From contig JAUIMM010000519.1 of NCBI GenBank assembly GCA_031769625.1, forward strand, positions 3,715,501-3,779,500: 64,000 nucleotides of DNA. The letters run 5' to 3'. Below the pieces are notes generated by a model. It did not search any database. It saw nothing but the letters and a program-made list of their open reading frames with translations, and was not told the DNA's origin. How positions within the stretch are numbered: the first letter of the stretch is position 1; every line of letters starts with the position of its first letter. A program made the position numbers and the translations under genes. The stretch comes from Taudactylus pleione. Taxonomy: Eukaryota; Chordata; Amphibia; Anura; Myobatrachidae. Of this stretch, positions 44,568-57,931 are shown in pieces.

Positions 44568-47121
44568 ATTGACATTAATTTTTTTTACTATCAAAGTCAA
44601 ATCAACGTCAGACTTTTAGAATGCACTTTAAACGCTTAAAATTATAATATGTAATAAAATACATGTGGCTTTGTGCACAAGTTTTACAGGATCATTATCA
44701 TGCTGCTACTGGTGTCATGGCTACAATAACTACTAGTAACATTGAAACAGTAACATTACAGACTAATGTGGCAAATTGTGTCCCTGTTCCTATAATTTGT
44801 CTGTATGTGTTTTATTACCAACTGAAGATCACAATATCTAGGTTTCCTACTATTAGTGCCAGTCTCAGATCAGTCTTAGATCATTTATAGAGTAATATAT
44901 ATGGTGAGAGAATCCTGACAGTCGTCCTTTCCTTGGTACAGTATGTTAGCAGTTGTGGAATGCAGAGCCGTGTTTTAAGATCTCTGAAGGTGAAGTAAAG
45001 GGGAAGGAATTATTGAAATTTTACCTCAGCTTCTCGCTGGTTTATGTTACATAACTATAAGCACAGGCCTCATGTTTTCACTCAGCACCACCACAGAGTC
45101 TCATGGCGGACCAGTAAATTGTATCGTTAAGCTTCAAAGACTTAAATACCAAATATGCTCATTTAAAAGTGAAATCTATGTTATTTACATGATTAAATAA
45201 AAAGTTCCGAAAACTCCATTTCACACCCCGTACTGTGTGACTACGGTCTGTGTTACACCTGACCTTTTACTTCCAATATTTTTTCAATTCTTTTTAAGCC
45301 CAACAAAATAAAAAATGTTTTCAGCTAAAATAAAATGGGATGAATCAACCCCACACACAGTCTGCCTGAAAGGTGGACAGAATAATGAGAAAGTAGCACT
45401 GTGGATCAGAGCTATAAAAACGCTCAGCAATTACCAAAAAAGGAAGCATATGGCAGTTATCTATATCGACTAGGTTGAACAAGTTTTGTAGTATTTAAGA
45501 TAATTCTCTAGTGCCTGCTATTTAAAGTCTGTGGGTAAGCTGCAGTAAGAACCTTTTAACAATGCATCGCTTTAACCGTGCCACACAATCCAGTAATCTG
45601 TCTGACTTCTATATTACAAGACACAGATCCACTAATGATTGTTAATATAGACGAAGGGGTTATTCTCTAACAAATTGCAAATGTGTAATAACAAGGGTTA
45701 CACGGTTCTCCTGTACAATACTTCATTTCACATCATTTAAACGCTTCAACAGCCGTAGTTTCTAAATTATGAGAACCCTATCAATAGCCTTTTGCAACCA
45801 ATCAGACATTTTGTTTACATTGTCACATTAGATTTATGGAAGCATATTGTGTTTTGGTTATTGTGTTCAGGTTAGGTGCAAATTTGTGCTGCATGCAGAT
45901 TTTGAGGGAGCAATGGCACATGTTTTTAAATAGTGATTGCTTTGCATGTTACATACTGTACACATACTTCCCAACATTTCTGAGTCTGGAATTAGGGTGG
46001 CGGGATAGATGGGGACGGGTCTGGGGTACATTGGACATAGCCATGCCCACTGTTCAGTGGTTTCATTTTTTAGCACAAAAATTAAAAACAACACTATTTA
46101 ATTGACACACATACACTGAAGTCACCTGCTTCCACTGTTTGCGGCAAGGGAGTGCCTTGCAACTCCCGCCCCTTCTCCTGCAAAAGCGGCACCGCAGGAC
46201 AGTCCCCATAAATCAGGACTGTCCTGTCAAAATCACTCCTTTAACATGCCGGATAAACACTGAGGCAATCGGCAATTGTGACGATGTGTAGGGTGATTTG
46301 ACTTCCCCCTGGACATTGCATTGCCAGTACACACTGCAGCGATTAATGAACGGCGGAACGATCACTCGTAATATGTGTAACCAGAGCAGTTTCATTAGTT
46401 CTGGGACACACAATTCTTCATGGGTCTCAATGGCTCTAGATCTAGAAGAAAGATGAAAGGTGTGTTTTACAGTGTCAAAACTTCTCTATTAAAACATATA
46501 AAAACAGCATTTAAAATTGTACAATCGGTAACACGTCAGAACGTTTATCTCTCAAATCAGACTATCAAGTGTATTATAATATAATAGGACTGCTAATAGA
46601 ATAAAATGGATGTAGTATAATGTAGCTATTAGTGTAAGGAATACTGACACTCACATCCAGGGTTTATGTTACCTAAAGAGCCATAATAATGTCATGAAGG
46701 AAATAACAAGGCAGCCTCTACAATATAGCACACAATTTCTTGGGTTGTGGATTAGGAAAACTGCATTTTCAGTCATGTTAAAATGCTTGAATATATTTCT
46801 ATTATTGCTGTACAGTGCTGATCACTTATCATGAATACATTTATAAAGACTGATATCTTTAGTACAGTATGTAATTCTCTCATTGCCTCTATAATCTGCC
46901 TTTATTTGCTCATATAACATTGTGTTCAGTGTCCCAGCCCCTCTACTGCATTCTCATAACATCTAGTTGTAACAAGTCTGCTCTGCCTTTATTCTGTTAC
47001 AGTCACACCTGAACTCAGCTTATTTACTATACTGTAAATATATACATTGTGTGATAAATCCAAATCCAATCAGTCCATTTCCCATGATGGGATGGAGTTT
47101 AGCAACAGGTTAGTTAGACAT
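44568..47121. other. Mostly no feature; repeat remnant at 45962-46240
   Basis: ATACTTCCCAACATTTCTGA starts a decayed element that includes GGACAGTCCCCATAAATCAG/GACTGTCCTG near 46197-46228. The rest is AT-rich. Confidence 0.45.
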
Positions 47122-47124
47122 TTT

Positions 47125-47531
47125 GGGCTCCATGTACTAACGAGTTTCAGGTGGGTGAACTCGTTTGTGAGGGAAAACTAGTGTGGATGTTATTTATTAT
47201 TGCATGGATAGTGTTTTTTTTAACAGAAGCACTTTTTTTGTTTCATTATGCAATCCAGTAGGCTACCCTCATGTATGAACGAACGTTATTGCTAACTTAC
47301 CATTTGTTTCCTTAATTTGAACTCTCCAGCTGCAGGTTCTGTTAAACAGTGCTCACAAGCACTGTGCTCCTTCCATCCATAATTCCCCCCGGTGTACAGC
47401 ACCAGGATTTTTAGCACTACCGCTCGCTGGTGAGCAAACCATTGATAAGTTCAAGTACAAAAAAAACAAAAGCCGCGGCGGCGGTAACGCTAAATAACAT
47501 AGCAAGACAAACTCGTTACTAAATGGAGCCC
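47125..47531. mobile_element. MITE with GGGCTCCATGTACTAACGAG ends
   Basis: Right end CTCGTTACTAAATGGAGCCC mirrors the left. Target duplication TTT (47122-47124, 47532-47534). CpG-rich spot AAAGCCGCGGCGGCGG at 47469. Confidence 0.85.
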
Positions 47532-47534
47532 TTT

Positions 47535-48317
47535 ATCTCTAAAGAAACATCATTCATAGAAGCCACTATTGGCCATGTTATTGGCCATTAAGGCAGGTAT
47601 ACAGATGGAGCAGTATTTGTTGAAGCAAGTACTGTAGCTGGTTCATCAATGAGTATACTGTATATCAGAGATACATTTATTGATTGAAACAAATAAGCTT
47701 TGTGACACCTACAACATGAGACACTGCAAAATTTGAAGCTAAGTTTACCCCATCTGTGGCTACAGGTTTTAGTGATTAGCTGCAGTCTAAATACTTTTCT
47801 CTGCAACCTCTGAGATTACCGGGGTCAGACCGGGCTGGGATATCTAGGGTGTTAGTAGGACACGCAACAGACTATAGTGATTGAACATTACACTGCAAAT
47901 GACAGTAACATTACAACAATGCTATACATCAGCACTACAGCGAGATGTACCACCTAACCCACCGATGACACTGGTGGCTGGAGGTTACAGTATGTGGCCC
48001 TGGCAATTGACAGTGGTTCTGCAGTCATTGTAGATTTTACTAACTTTTCTGTAGAAAAGCAAACTGTAATGACCATGGTTCCACAAGTCAAACTTTAAGT
48101 ACTGTATGTACAATGTCACATGTCTGGCTTGGGAGGTTCAGTAAACTTAATAACACAACAAACTGGTTGTAAGCATGTGCTTATCTGCAATAAATACTTC
48201 CATGGAAATGTGTGCCTATAGGCCACTAGGTGACTTATAAACTAAGCTGTTGTTCTCTATAAACAGATTCCACTAAACATTCTACTGAGTGGTAATGTAA
48301 AATGCCACTTTGATTGT
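47535..48317. other. No feature seen
   Basis: AT-rich intronic sequence. Confidence 0.5.
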
Positions 48318-48625
48318 ATATAAAATGTATACCGTAGTGCAATGTCTGAGTGGAATTATGAGATATATTGTATTTAATTGTATTTTTGCTATAAAATATA
48401 TTGTAGTATAAGATATATTATATTATGAGATCTATTACATTACAATATAGATTGTGTTATGAGATATATTGCATTATAATATAATATTGTATTATGAATT
48501 TATTGCATTATAAGATATCTTGTATTATGAGATATATTGCATTAGAATATATATTGTATTATGAGATATATTGCATTAGAGTATGTATTGTATTATGAGA
48601 TATATTGCATTAGAAGATATATTTT
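48318..48625 (+). repeat. AT-rich tandem array, unit like GAGATATATTGCATTAGAATAT
   Basis: Irregular units of roughly 20-35 bp of the form (T)ATTATGAGATATATTGCATTA, about ten copies, immediately before the LINE fragment. Confidence 0.8.
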
Positions 48626-48654
48626 ATTGTACTGTACCAAACAGCATCAGAAAA

Positions 48655-49486
48655 TGAGTGCATCTATTGCAATCAGGTGTTATAACCTTCTCCTAGCTGG
48701 CCTCCCAGTCTCCCACCTCTCTCTACTACAGTCGGTCCTCAGTGCTGCTTCTCGGCTCATCTTCCTCTCCAGACGTTCTACATCTGCTTCCCCTCTCCTT
48801 CAAGCCCTACACTGGCTCCCCTTCCTCTTCAGATGCCAATTCAAGGTTCTTACAATCACCTACAAAACCCTCACCAAATCCTCTCCAACTTACATTTCTG
48901 ACCTTCTCTCCCTTCACACTCCCGCCCGCCCACTTCACTCAACTAATGCATGCCGCCTCTCTTGCCAACTGATTACTTCCTCCCACCCCCGCCTCCAAGA
49001 ATTTTCCCCTTGCTGCTCCCTACCTTTGGAACTCTCTTCCTATCAGACTCTCCATCTCTTTACAAATCTTCAAACTGGCTATCAAGACCCACTACTTCAT
49101 TAAGGCCTTCCAGCTATCATCCTAACACACCTCATGCTCTTTCCTCCCTATCTACCCCTTCTGTGTCACGCCTTCCTGTCTGCCCCTCCCCTTTAGAATG
49201 TAAGCTCTCACGAGCAGGAACCTCTTCCCTCATGTGCTTCTCTCTACATTTTATTCTACTCCTTACTCACCACAAGGGCACCTAATACTTGGCTGCTAAC
49301 TCCCTGCTGCTTATTGTAGGTGTTTTAATCGCTGTTGCAGCAATGTATATAAATTGTGTCCTTGTCCTGCACTGTAATGTACTGTAAGTTACTCGTTTCT
49401 TGTTCACCTATTAGTTTATGTACTCTGTAAGGCGCTGCAGAACACTTGTGGCGTCATATAAATAAAGGATAATAATAATAATTATA
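48655..49486 (+). mobile_element. L2-like LINE, 3' end
   Basis: Encodes the C-terminal part of ORF2: LLLAGLPVSHLSLLQSVLSA, LQALHWLPFLFRCQFKVLTI, TYISDLLSLHTPARPLHSTN, with at least one frameshift near 49020. The 3' UTR ends GGCGCTGCAGAACACTTGTG..ATATAAATAAA(GGATAATAATAAT), typical of L2-type tails. 5' truncated. Much better preserved than the copy at 2965-5405. Confidence 0.85.
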
Positions 49487-52400
49487 CACTGAGTAGCCTA
49501 GACAAGTTCACTTCTGGGTTCTGACCCCAGCAAGGCAACTGCGCATGCACGGCTATCCAGCTGTGCATGCGAATATAGCGCGATTGGGTGCAAGTTTGGG
49601 AACCACTGCTTTAACCCATGCATGCAAAATCCAGAAAGCCATGCCTCGCGAACCTCTGTACATTACGTCACGCCTAGGGGGTGCTACCGCCAGCTCTGGG
49701 AAGCAGAGCACTGCCCGGAGCATCCTAAGGACGCTCCAGGCAGCTTTACAGGCTGTAGTGTCCCTTGAACGCTCTGGGTGGCTCTGCATTAGCGCTACTG
49801 GCTGCAGGGTGCTGTTCCAGGCACAAACCACAAACCAGTAGTTACAGCCATGGCTGACCTGTTGTGCTTGCCTTCAGGTACCATAGCTTGGGCACTCATG
49901 TGCTCCCCAAGTAAGTAACTTGATGACGGGCTAAAACTTATTTAAATAATCTTTAAGTGAACTTGTGGTTATAGCTAAGGAACATCTGAATTACGCACAG
50001 TACTGCCATTACATTGTGTTACAGTTACAGGACCAGTGCTGCAGAACAGGTGTAATTGGTGAATGGGTCTGGAGTAAGGATGCATGGAGCTGTGAGCCGA
50101 CAGGCTCCAATAATATCCACCCCCCTTTGCTTAGAATGATTCTTTTTTTTCTTGTAGTGGACCCTTATAGTGGATTTTACTGGTGCATCCGGGATACTCC
50201 AGTGTAATAGTAACAGTATGAGCTCTTGCTTCTGACTTAATCAACAAGCTACAAAATGTCCCTCTTCAAACATAAGCTAAAACAGTTTTCTCTGTGTGCT
50301 TCATACATTGTTTTAGACATACATTTGCAGCGTACTGTTAGAGTATTTGCAGAAATCTGGGGCCAGGAATCAGCAAATGCAACATTTATTAATAGTTTTA
50401 CAAAGTCAAGTTCTGTTGTTACTGAGACATCCTCCCCCTAGTGATCTCAATCTAGTACAAATCACCGTGGCTACAGGTAATGCATTTATTTACTAATCAG
50501 CAAATTACTTTACGCAGTCAGTAAATGTTAAGGTCTAAAGACTGATAAGATCATTTGCTTTCAGGTGTTTTCTCAATATTGTTCTCAGCATCAAGTATAA
50601 ATTGAAAAGAGTGACCTTTTGATACTGACTCAAATAGACTGCATTTCTAAAGATTCAGTGGTTTCAATTACCATAAATTTTTCATATTGGGCCTACAACC
50701 AAAGCATCGGCTCCAGAGAAACAATATCTTATCGTCGGCTAGTTAATGCAGTCAGCTTGGTGATAGCTCCTTCCTGGATATTTTCTTTTTTTTGTTCACA
50801 ATCAAAGCTTGGTGTCAAGGACTTAAATGTTTTGTTTACACAAGTAAAATCCAATTACTAATTGACTTAAAAAAATGTAAATATGACTTACGGGCAAAGA
50901 GCTGAATATTCCTCTAGAAATTCTACTTCTAGAGGAATATGAAGATGAACGTTCAAATATGTTGCTTGTATGGTGCGTACTGTGGTTTTCTCAACATCCA
51001 ATTAGCAGATTTATTGAGGTGTCGGAGTGATCAATAGCTGAACCTGAGTACTATCAATTATGGCGTTTGTACAACGAACACTCACACTTCAAAAAATCAC
51101 AAAAATGTAAAAATGATATTTAAGGACAATAGGTGGCTCTAAGTGGCATCATACTGAGCAAATCTTTATTTTCTAAAAAGTATACTTTTCTGACACCTGT
51201 GAGTCAGGGATAGTGGCTTGTGTAGTTACTTTTTATTCTGTCAGCACTGTTGGTTCATTTTGGCATTGTTTGCGTATTACAGTATTTGTGACTACTACGT
51301 TTAAGCAATTTTGACTTTTGATTACTTAAAATAGCTTTTGGAATTTATTTTAGTATCCCCATTCAGTTCTACTTTATTGCCGACAAATCACACTTTACTG
51401 ATCTGCGCTCAGACCATCCCACACGCCACTGCTTTCATTCTCACTTCCACCAGATCGGCTGTACCCAGGGCTGGAATGAGGGCCCAAAATCGGTGCCACA
51501 GTCCAGGGCTCCTGTTTGCAACTTACAGCTTCTTAGAAAGGCACAAGGGTGAACCTGGCGCACATCTTCCTGATCCTGTTGCGTTACGGCACAATATCAT
51601 GTGCGTGGGGGGTAGGGTATGCTGGCACAAGGTGGCACCTGTGCCAAGTACAGATGGTAACCTCCAGGGGCGTTTGCCTAATAAGAGCAAAGGCTTTCCA
51701 GAATTTATCCACAATACGCTGCCTCGGGGACCTGCTTTAGAGTTCTTTCCTTCCATTCTGAAAATGCTGCTCCCATTCTACAACAGTTTTTTCTTACATT
51801 TGGAACCCATCCACCTTAGTTCCGTCCCTTGCTCCTTGTGTAGAGCAGGATGTGGGTTGTGTTTGTGCAAACCTGACATCACAACCTCTACCCCCTACAA
51901 AGTAAAAATATAAAAAAACATTATGGAGTCTTAATAATGCAGGCCCCCTATTACCATTCTATTTCACGCCCTGGTCTTTCTCTGTGACCTGACCCATAAA
52001 TATGGTCTGTCACTTTCCCTAGCCCTGTGAGCAAGGTTTCAACATCAGCTGCTGAGATGTACCATCTGTCTGGCTTGGGAGTACCTGAGACCTAAATTCA
52101 GAGCTCCGGTTATTCATCTCTATGTCAATAACTCCAGCTGACATCTCCAATATTTCATTCCAGTTCCTTCTGACTATATTTTTATGGCATTGTCCCCAAG
52201 GAACACGTTTATAGCCACCATATTTCATCATTCGTCTCCAAGTCTTGTATGAAGAGGCGAAGACTGTAGCTGTATAAGTGGATGCAAATACTTGACACCG
52301 TAAACGTATTGAATGGCCATGAAAAGCTAAAGCGGATGTTTTTTTTTTTTTTTTTATTAAGATGAAAGAATGTGAGAGAATCGTCTTCCTAATCTATTAT

Positions 52401-52896
52401 TTAGAAAGAAAGCAATATATCTCATTCAATTCAATATTGCCTAAAACAAATGTTCAACAGTAACCCTGCACATCACTCATGTTTCCTTATATATTATCTT
52501 GCCACGGAGCAAGAAATATGTATACAATTTTTCATAAGCATGGAAAGCTGCCAAACAAGATACTAAAGAAAAGGCAGGCAGGTAAAAATCTCTTTTTGCT
52601 TTTTGGATAGTTATATGTTATCTGTTAATTTATGTTTACAGTTGCATTATTGATTTAGTTTTCCATATACAGATTAAGAACAGAATATTAGGGAAATAAT
52701 TTTACAGTAAACAACCACCTCCCCCAGGCTTACACAATGGAACAGTCCAATGTCCTGGAACCCCAATGTTTTGGTAGATGCTCAAATTACAAACATCGAG
52801 ATTTAAAAACTGTTGTTTTTATGTTAATTTTTGTTAATATTTGATCAGTTGTATATAGGTCTACTATAATGTTTGTACTCTGCTGTATTTGGGATA
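49487..52896. other. No gene; hAT-like remnant 49575-49850 and a hairpin at 50906-50940
   Basis: 49690-49740 (GCCCGGAGCATCC.AAGGACGCTCC) is shared with the hAT element at 59715. ATATTCCTCTAGAA/TTCTAGAGGAATAT is a 14-bp perfect stem with a 7-nt loop. A 191-codon ORF at 51338-51913 has no recognisable content. Confidence 0.45.
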
Positions 52897-53197
52897 GAGG
52901 TGTGCATGGACCCCCCGTGTTTTGGCTTTGGATCTGGATACATCTCTGTGTTTTGGTTTTGCAATACCACCCTCATCTGTTTTGGTTTTGGATTCGGTTA
53001 AAAACAGCTAAAACATATGAATCCAAAACCCGAGTTAGTTTTTTAAATCCGAGTTCTGAACCGGCAACAAATCCGAATCGGGACTCGTTTCAAACCGGGT
53101 CACAAAAGTGAATCTGAACCTTGACACGGTTCTACTCGGAACTCCTAAATTCGGGTGTGTGTTCGGATTTCAGAAATCCGGACCCGCACATCTCTAA
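52897..53197. mobile_element. Short TAGAGATG-type element
   Basis: Ends TAGAGGTGTGCATGGACCCC and CCGGACCCGCACATCTCTA; interior repeats TGTTTTGG.TTTGGAT several times. Short relative of the 14221-17102 composite. Confidence 0.65.
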
Positions 53198-53414
53198 TGT
53201 GGGATGTTGGAGTTTCAGAAATGTGTTTAATTGCAGGTTGTTTACGAATAATGACAACAAAGTATTTCAATTCAATTAATATTTAGCTCTTTGGTTAGCA
53301 TCAAAAGCTCTGAGGTCCACAATTCTCCAGAATCACTTTTTAGAAAAAAAGACAGAAGGTGAAAATCACTCAAACAGCAGGAGTCCCCAACATCAGGCCC
53401 ACCGCCTCCTCTGA

Positions 53415-53957
53415 TGGTATGCAGTCGGGAAGCCGGCGGACCTAATCACAACGGCCGACTTCCTGACTGCTTAATCCCGGCGAGGGTTAAATGGCAGGCG
53501 TCTAAATCTAGACGCCTGTCATTTTACAGACGCCGGGATCCCGATCTAAGTAATGCCGGGCGCCGAGCACGGACAGCCGCGCGGGGGGGGGGGTTTGGGT
53601 TAGGTTTAGGGCTCCCGGGGGGGGGATTGGGGGTTAGGCACCCCCCGGGAGGTTATGGTTAGGCTAGGGGGAGGGAGGGTTAGGGTTAGGCACCCCCAGG
53701 GGGATTTAGGGTTAGGCACCCCCCCGTGGGACTTAGGCTTAGGTGGTGGGGAAGGGGGGGTTAGGTTTAGGCACTTAGAGGGGGGATTAGGGTTAGACAC
53801 TGGGGGGAAGGTTAGGGTTAGGCACCCCTAAGGGAGGGTTAGGGCTTAGAATTAGGTTAGTGAATACTTACCTAGGGACAATCAGGATTTTCATCCTTGT
53901 TGGGCTGCCGCTGTTGGGATTTGAACCGCCGGCCAGGGGTCCGGCGGTAAATCATAC
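53415..53957 (+). mobile_element. GGTATGC..CATACC element with G-rich TTAGGG-like array
   Basis: Ends GGTATGCAGTCGGGAAGCCG and CCGGCGGTAAATCATACC, flanked by TGAT on both sides. 53583-53845 is a degenerate GGGTTAGGGTTAGGCACC array. Near relative of 6719-7296. Confidence 0.75.
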
Positions 53958-53960
53958 CTG

Positions 53961-55462
53961 ATGTTTGTGGAGTACAGGCTTAAGGTACAGTTATCACCTG
54001 AGCAGTTAAATGATATTCAGCTGCCCTGCAGTAGTGGCCGGGAACGGTGAGAGTAGTTTTACCACTTCTCCGACTCAATGTTAATGCATTTGGAAATGTA
54101 TGACTTGAGGTACCACATAGAAAAAATTATTAAATGCATATAATGTTAAAAAAAAGTGTGAAAAATATATAAAACAGAAACCCAGAGAATTAATTTGGTG
54201 CCTTTATGATTATAATAAAAAAACATTGTATTTAAATTAATAAGGATTTTTTTTCTCTCTGAATACATTCTGCTGTCACCATCTTGAGAGGAGGATTACA
54301 GCGGTAGATGTACCACCACAATCCTTGATAAATAGGCATGGGAGCTTAGTGATAGACATGGGAAGTTTAGAGATGGGGAGAATAGAAGATGGTCTTTTCT
54401 CGACTTAATAAATAGACCCATTAGTAGTTTTGCTCTGTAGAGACTGAAATGCATATATTTTAGTACTCCTGTCCGATGTTCTACCAGACCATTGCAGGTT
54501 GCAGCAAATTTTTTCCAAATCTGTAAAATTTGTGCAAAAAAACTGCATAACCTTGATAAGTTCATGCATGAAAAAATGTCCTCATGCTCACAGCTGTTTT
54601 ATCAGTGACTTAACAACCTTGAAAGATGCTTCCAATTGCAGTAATGACTTTCAACTAGTCTTCATTAAGCCCTGTACAGGTCAGAATGTTATTCGGATCA
54701 TTTTATCTTTGATCATATAGTTTCTGATTTTCACAGAGGTTTGGCTAGGAAACCCCAGATATTTACTGTATGTAGTATCTAGGTGCAAAAGATGCCTCTG
54801 AATTCAGCCGGATCTTTGCGTAAGCTTACCTCAGAATAGCCCACAATTCCATCCATACACCCACGGCACACTTATGCTAAGTGCAAGCACCCCATTGCTG
54901 CAAGTGAAGATCCGCCTGACTTCCATGCTCCTCTGAAAAACCCACCGAGATATGTATCTACGCCTAGTCTGCCGTCTGGAATCAGACCCACTGTATTTTT
55001 TAAACCATTTGAAGTGTGCTACATGAGACATTTTGAAATGAACTCTAACTCTATTTTGTTATGTTCGTTTTGCATTTGTCCAATGAGAATATTACTGTAT
55101 GTCTGTATATAATATTTTTGTTACGGGACCATGATTACTTTCTATGTTGATATTAATATGTCCGCTTGAACAGTTAGCCATTTACTGAGTTCCTTTGGCT
55201 GCAGGATGTGCGGGACGTTATTTGGAGACGAAGTGGTGGGAGGGCAGAATACATAACTGTTCTAGGGGCAGTGCAATATGACATATAGCAGGCATAGTGG
55301 TGGCAGGCATAACATCCTAAGCTTGATACAATCCCCTCTGCCAGACACAGAACATTTCCGAGGTTATAGTACCTTTAATTTTCAAATCAAATTGTTTTGA
55401 ATAGGTCATTCTCTAACTCATTGTTAAGTAAATTACTTTTAGAGGTTAAGCGTATGCATTAG
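53961..55462. other. No feature seen
   Basis: AT-rich intronic sequence. Confidence 0.5.
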
Positions 55463-55680
55463 AGCAGGGCTTGACAAATTTTTGTAAAATCTAGGAGCCA
55501 GCTTAAAAGTTTAGAAGGCACCATCATCCGCGACCAAAATATATAAAAACTTGTATAAACCACCACACATGACCGTTCAATGTCTCTCAACCTCCCCAGT
55601 CCCCACATGCCAACAAACCACCACACATGCCCCTTCAATGGTTATCAAGATTCTGCCGCATGCCCATACATATTCATATT
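55463..55680. mobile_element. Probable left end of a hAT-type element
   Basis: GCAGGGCTTGACAAATTTTTG at 55463 is a typical hAT start. No right end found, so the extent is unknown; the minisatellite that follows may be part of it, as in the 3852-5025 element. Confidence 0.35.
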
Positions 55681-56400
55681 ATGCCACACCCTAGTGCTCA
55701 AATACATAGTATGTCACACAATATGATCCAAATACATAGTATGTCACACAGTATGACCCAAATACATAGTATGTCACACAGTATCACCCAAATACAGAGT
55801 ATTCCACATAGTATGACCCAAATACATAGTATGTCACACAGTATGACCAAAATACATAGTATTCCACATAGTATGACCCAAACACATAGTATTCCACATA
55901 GTATGACCCAAACACATAGTATTCCACATAGTATGACCCAAATACATAGTATTCGACACAGTATGACCCAAATACATAGTATGTCACATAGTATGACCCA
56001 AACACATAGTATTCCACATAGTATGACCCAAATACATAGTATGTCACACAGTATGACCCAAATACAGAGTATTCGACACAGTATGACCCAAATACATAGT
56101 ATTCGACACAGTATGACCCAAATACATAGTATGTCACACAGTATGACCAAAATACATAGTATTCGACACAGTATGACCCAAATACATAGTATGTCACACA
56201 GTATGACCAAAATACATAGTATTCGACACAGTATGACCCAAATACATAGTATTCGACACAGTATGACCCAAATACATAGTTTGTCAAACAGTATAACAGA
56301 AATACATAGTATGTCACACAGTATGACCCAAATACATAGTATTCCACACAGTATGACCAAAATACATAGTATGTCACACAGTAGGACCAAATTCATACAC
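55681..56400 (+). repeat. 30-bp minisatellite, 24 units
   Basis: Unit ATGTCACACAGTATGACCCAAATACATAGT with variants at unit positions 3-9 (ATTCCACATA, ATTCGACACA). No length change across 24 units. Because 30 is a multiple of three, the array is open on both strands (269 codons +, 277 and 197 codons -); these are repeat artefacts, not genes. Confidence 0.95.
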
Positions 56401-56479
56401 ATGTGGGATGATGAGTTATATAAGTACGTAGGATGATACATGTGTAACTTGGGGAGGGATGGTGGGAGAGGCACACTTA

Positions 56480-57185
56480 TACCCCTTTCAGACATCTCGA
56501 GATTCCCAGGAATTTGGCCTACCTCAGCCAAATTCCCGGGTAGCCGTGTCTGTCTGAAAGGTACCTACCGCCCCTTCAATCGACCAGGGTTTTTCCCGGG
56601 ACTTATGTCCCGGGAAAGCACCCTGCTTCTGTCTGAATGGTGCTACCTGGGAATTTACTACTCCCAGGCAGCACCTAGCAGCTTTGGCATGGAGTTGACA
56701 GCACTGAGCGTCCTATAGGACGCTCAGCGCTGCTGCTTTGAGTTGACAGCGCAGAGCGTCCTTTAGGACACTCAGCGCTGCTGAGTCCGGCTGTGTGCAG
56801 AGAACCCCTGCCGGACGGTGTGGAGACCGCCGACTGGTCCCAGCCATAGCGGGCCACCCGCACTCCCGCTGGACCACCAGGGAATTAAAAGAAATTTAAG
56901 AAAAAATATATAAAAAAATCTGCATTATGATTGGCCGGCTTCCGGCAGCTGAATGATGACATCATCATCAGCCAGAGAGGGGATAGGCTAGGAGGAGCAG
57001 ACGGCAGAGAAGAGGCAGCTAAGCAGAAAAACCCTGCTCTTGTCTGAAAGAGGTCTACCTGGGAATTTCCCAGGTAGACACTGTAGTGTAAAAGGGGGGT
57101 CTCGACCAAATACCCGGGAATTTGCACAGGAGAAATTCCCGGGTCTGAGCAGGAAATTTCCCGGGTTGTATATCTGAAAGGGGTA
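56480..57185. mobile_element. Harbinger-like element, CCCCTTTCAGAC family (706 bp)
   Basis: Left TACCCCTTTCAGACATCTCG, right GTATATCTGAAAGGGGTA, target duplication TTA (56477-56479, 57186-57188). Repeated CCCGGGAATTT/AAATTCCCGGG words make several internal hairpins. The ends recur inside it (GTCTGAAAGGTACC at 56551). Confidence 0.8.
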
Positions 57186-57188
57186 TTA

Positions 57189-57474
57189 GGGAGTTTTATC
57201 CCTGAGCAAGGTGCAGGAGTCTTATTAATTAAATTACAGTGGGGCAGTACTGGGGGCAAGGAGGGGGTTAGGGGCAGGCAGTGCTCGGCGCGGTATTGAC
57301 CTCCTTCTTCCTGCTGGGAGCCCAGCATGAGCTGCAGCCTCAGCTTGTCCTTCAGCACCAGGTACAGCTTTTAGCTCTCACCTGGCCTGTGCAATTGGAG
57401 GGTCCCGGCACCAACAACATGATGGGGGCAACAACGCTGATGCGCAGCCGGGAGAGTCATAGGGTGGCTGTCAG
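57189..57474. other. Unassigned GC-rich stretch
   Basis: 57240-57470 is GC-rich. The - strand frame from it contains LKDKLRLQLMLGSQQEEGGQ, not recognised; could be a repeat or a retrocopy fragment. Confidence 0.3.
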
Positions 57475-57931
57475 GGAGCTCCGTCGTGCGCATGTGCGAG
57501 ACCCGGCGAGCGACGGGCTCTCCATCGCTCCGGGTCTCGCACCAAAGGGGGCGTGCTGTAGATGTTGATTGACAGCACGCCCCCTTTGGTGGGCGTGCCT
57601 GCCAGACGGAGGCGTTCCCATTGGAAAGCCTACCGTCTGAAGCCGGCCCCACTGACATCACTAGTGATGTCAGTGGGAGTGATTTTGGCTCTGATAGAGC
57701 CAAAATCACTCCAGGGCTTGCGGCAGCGAGACCCTACCGCAGGGTCTCCGTCGCAAGCCCAATGGTCGCGATGGTCAAGACCATCGCGACCATCATCATG
57801 GACGCTCGCATATGCTGTGGGTGGTCACCCACAGCTATGCGAGCGGCCAGGAGGCAGCTCCATTTTCATGGAGGAGGGCCCTCATTCAGAGCGAGCGCTC
57901 TGGTCAGAGCGTTCGGCTCTGAATCAGGCCC
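57475..57931 (+). mobile_element. Chain-of-hairpins element, copy D, left-truncated
   Basis: Starts within the second hairpin (equivalent to 11915 in copy A) and runs to the normal CTGAATCAGGCCC end. The remaining hairpins are nearly identical to copy A. The missing left end suggests deletion or later rearrangement. Confidence 0.8.

Noticed and set aside
51338..51913. 191-codon ORF
   Set aside because: Low-information composition, no motif, no splice context; consistent with chance in intronic sequence.
55681..56400. CRISPR array
   Set aside because: Units are contiguous with no unique spacers, and the genome is vertebrate.
55627..56531. Long ORFs on both strands (269, 277 and 197 codons)
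   Set aside because: They are translations of the 30-bp tandem array, open only because the unit is a multiple of three without stops.
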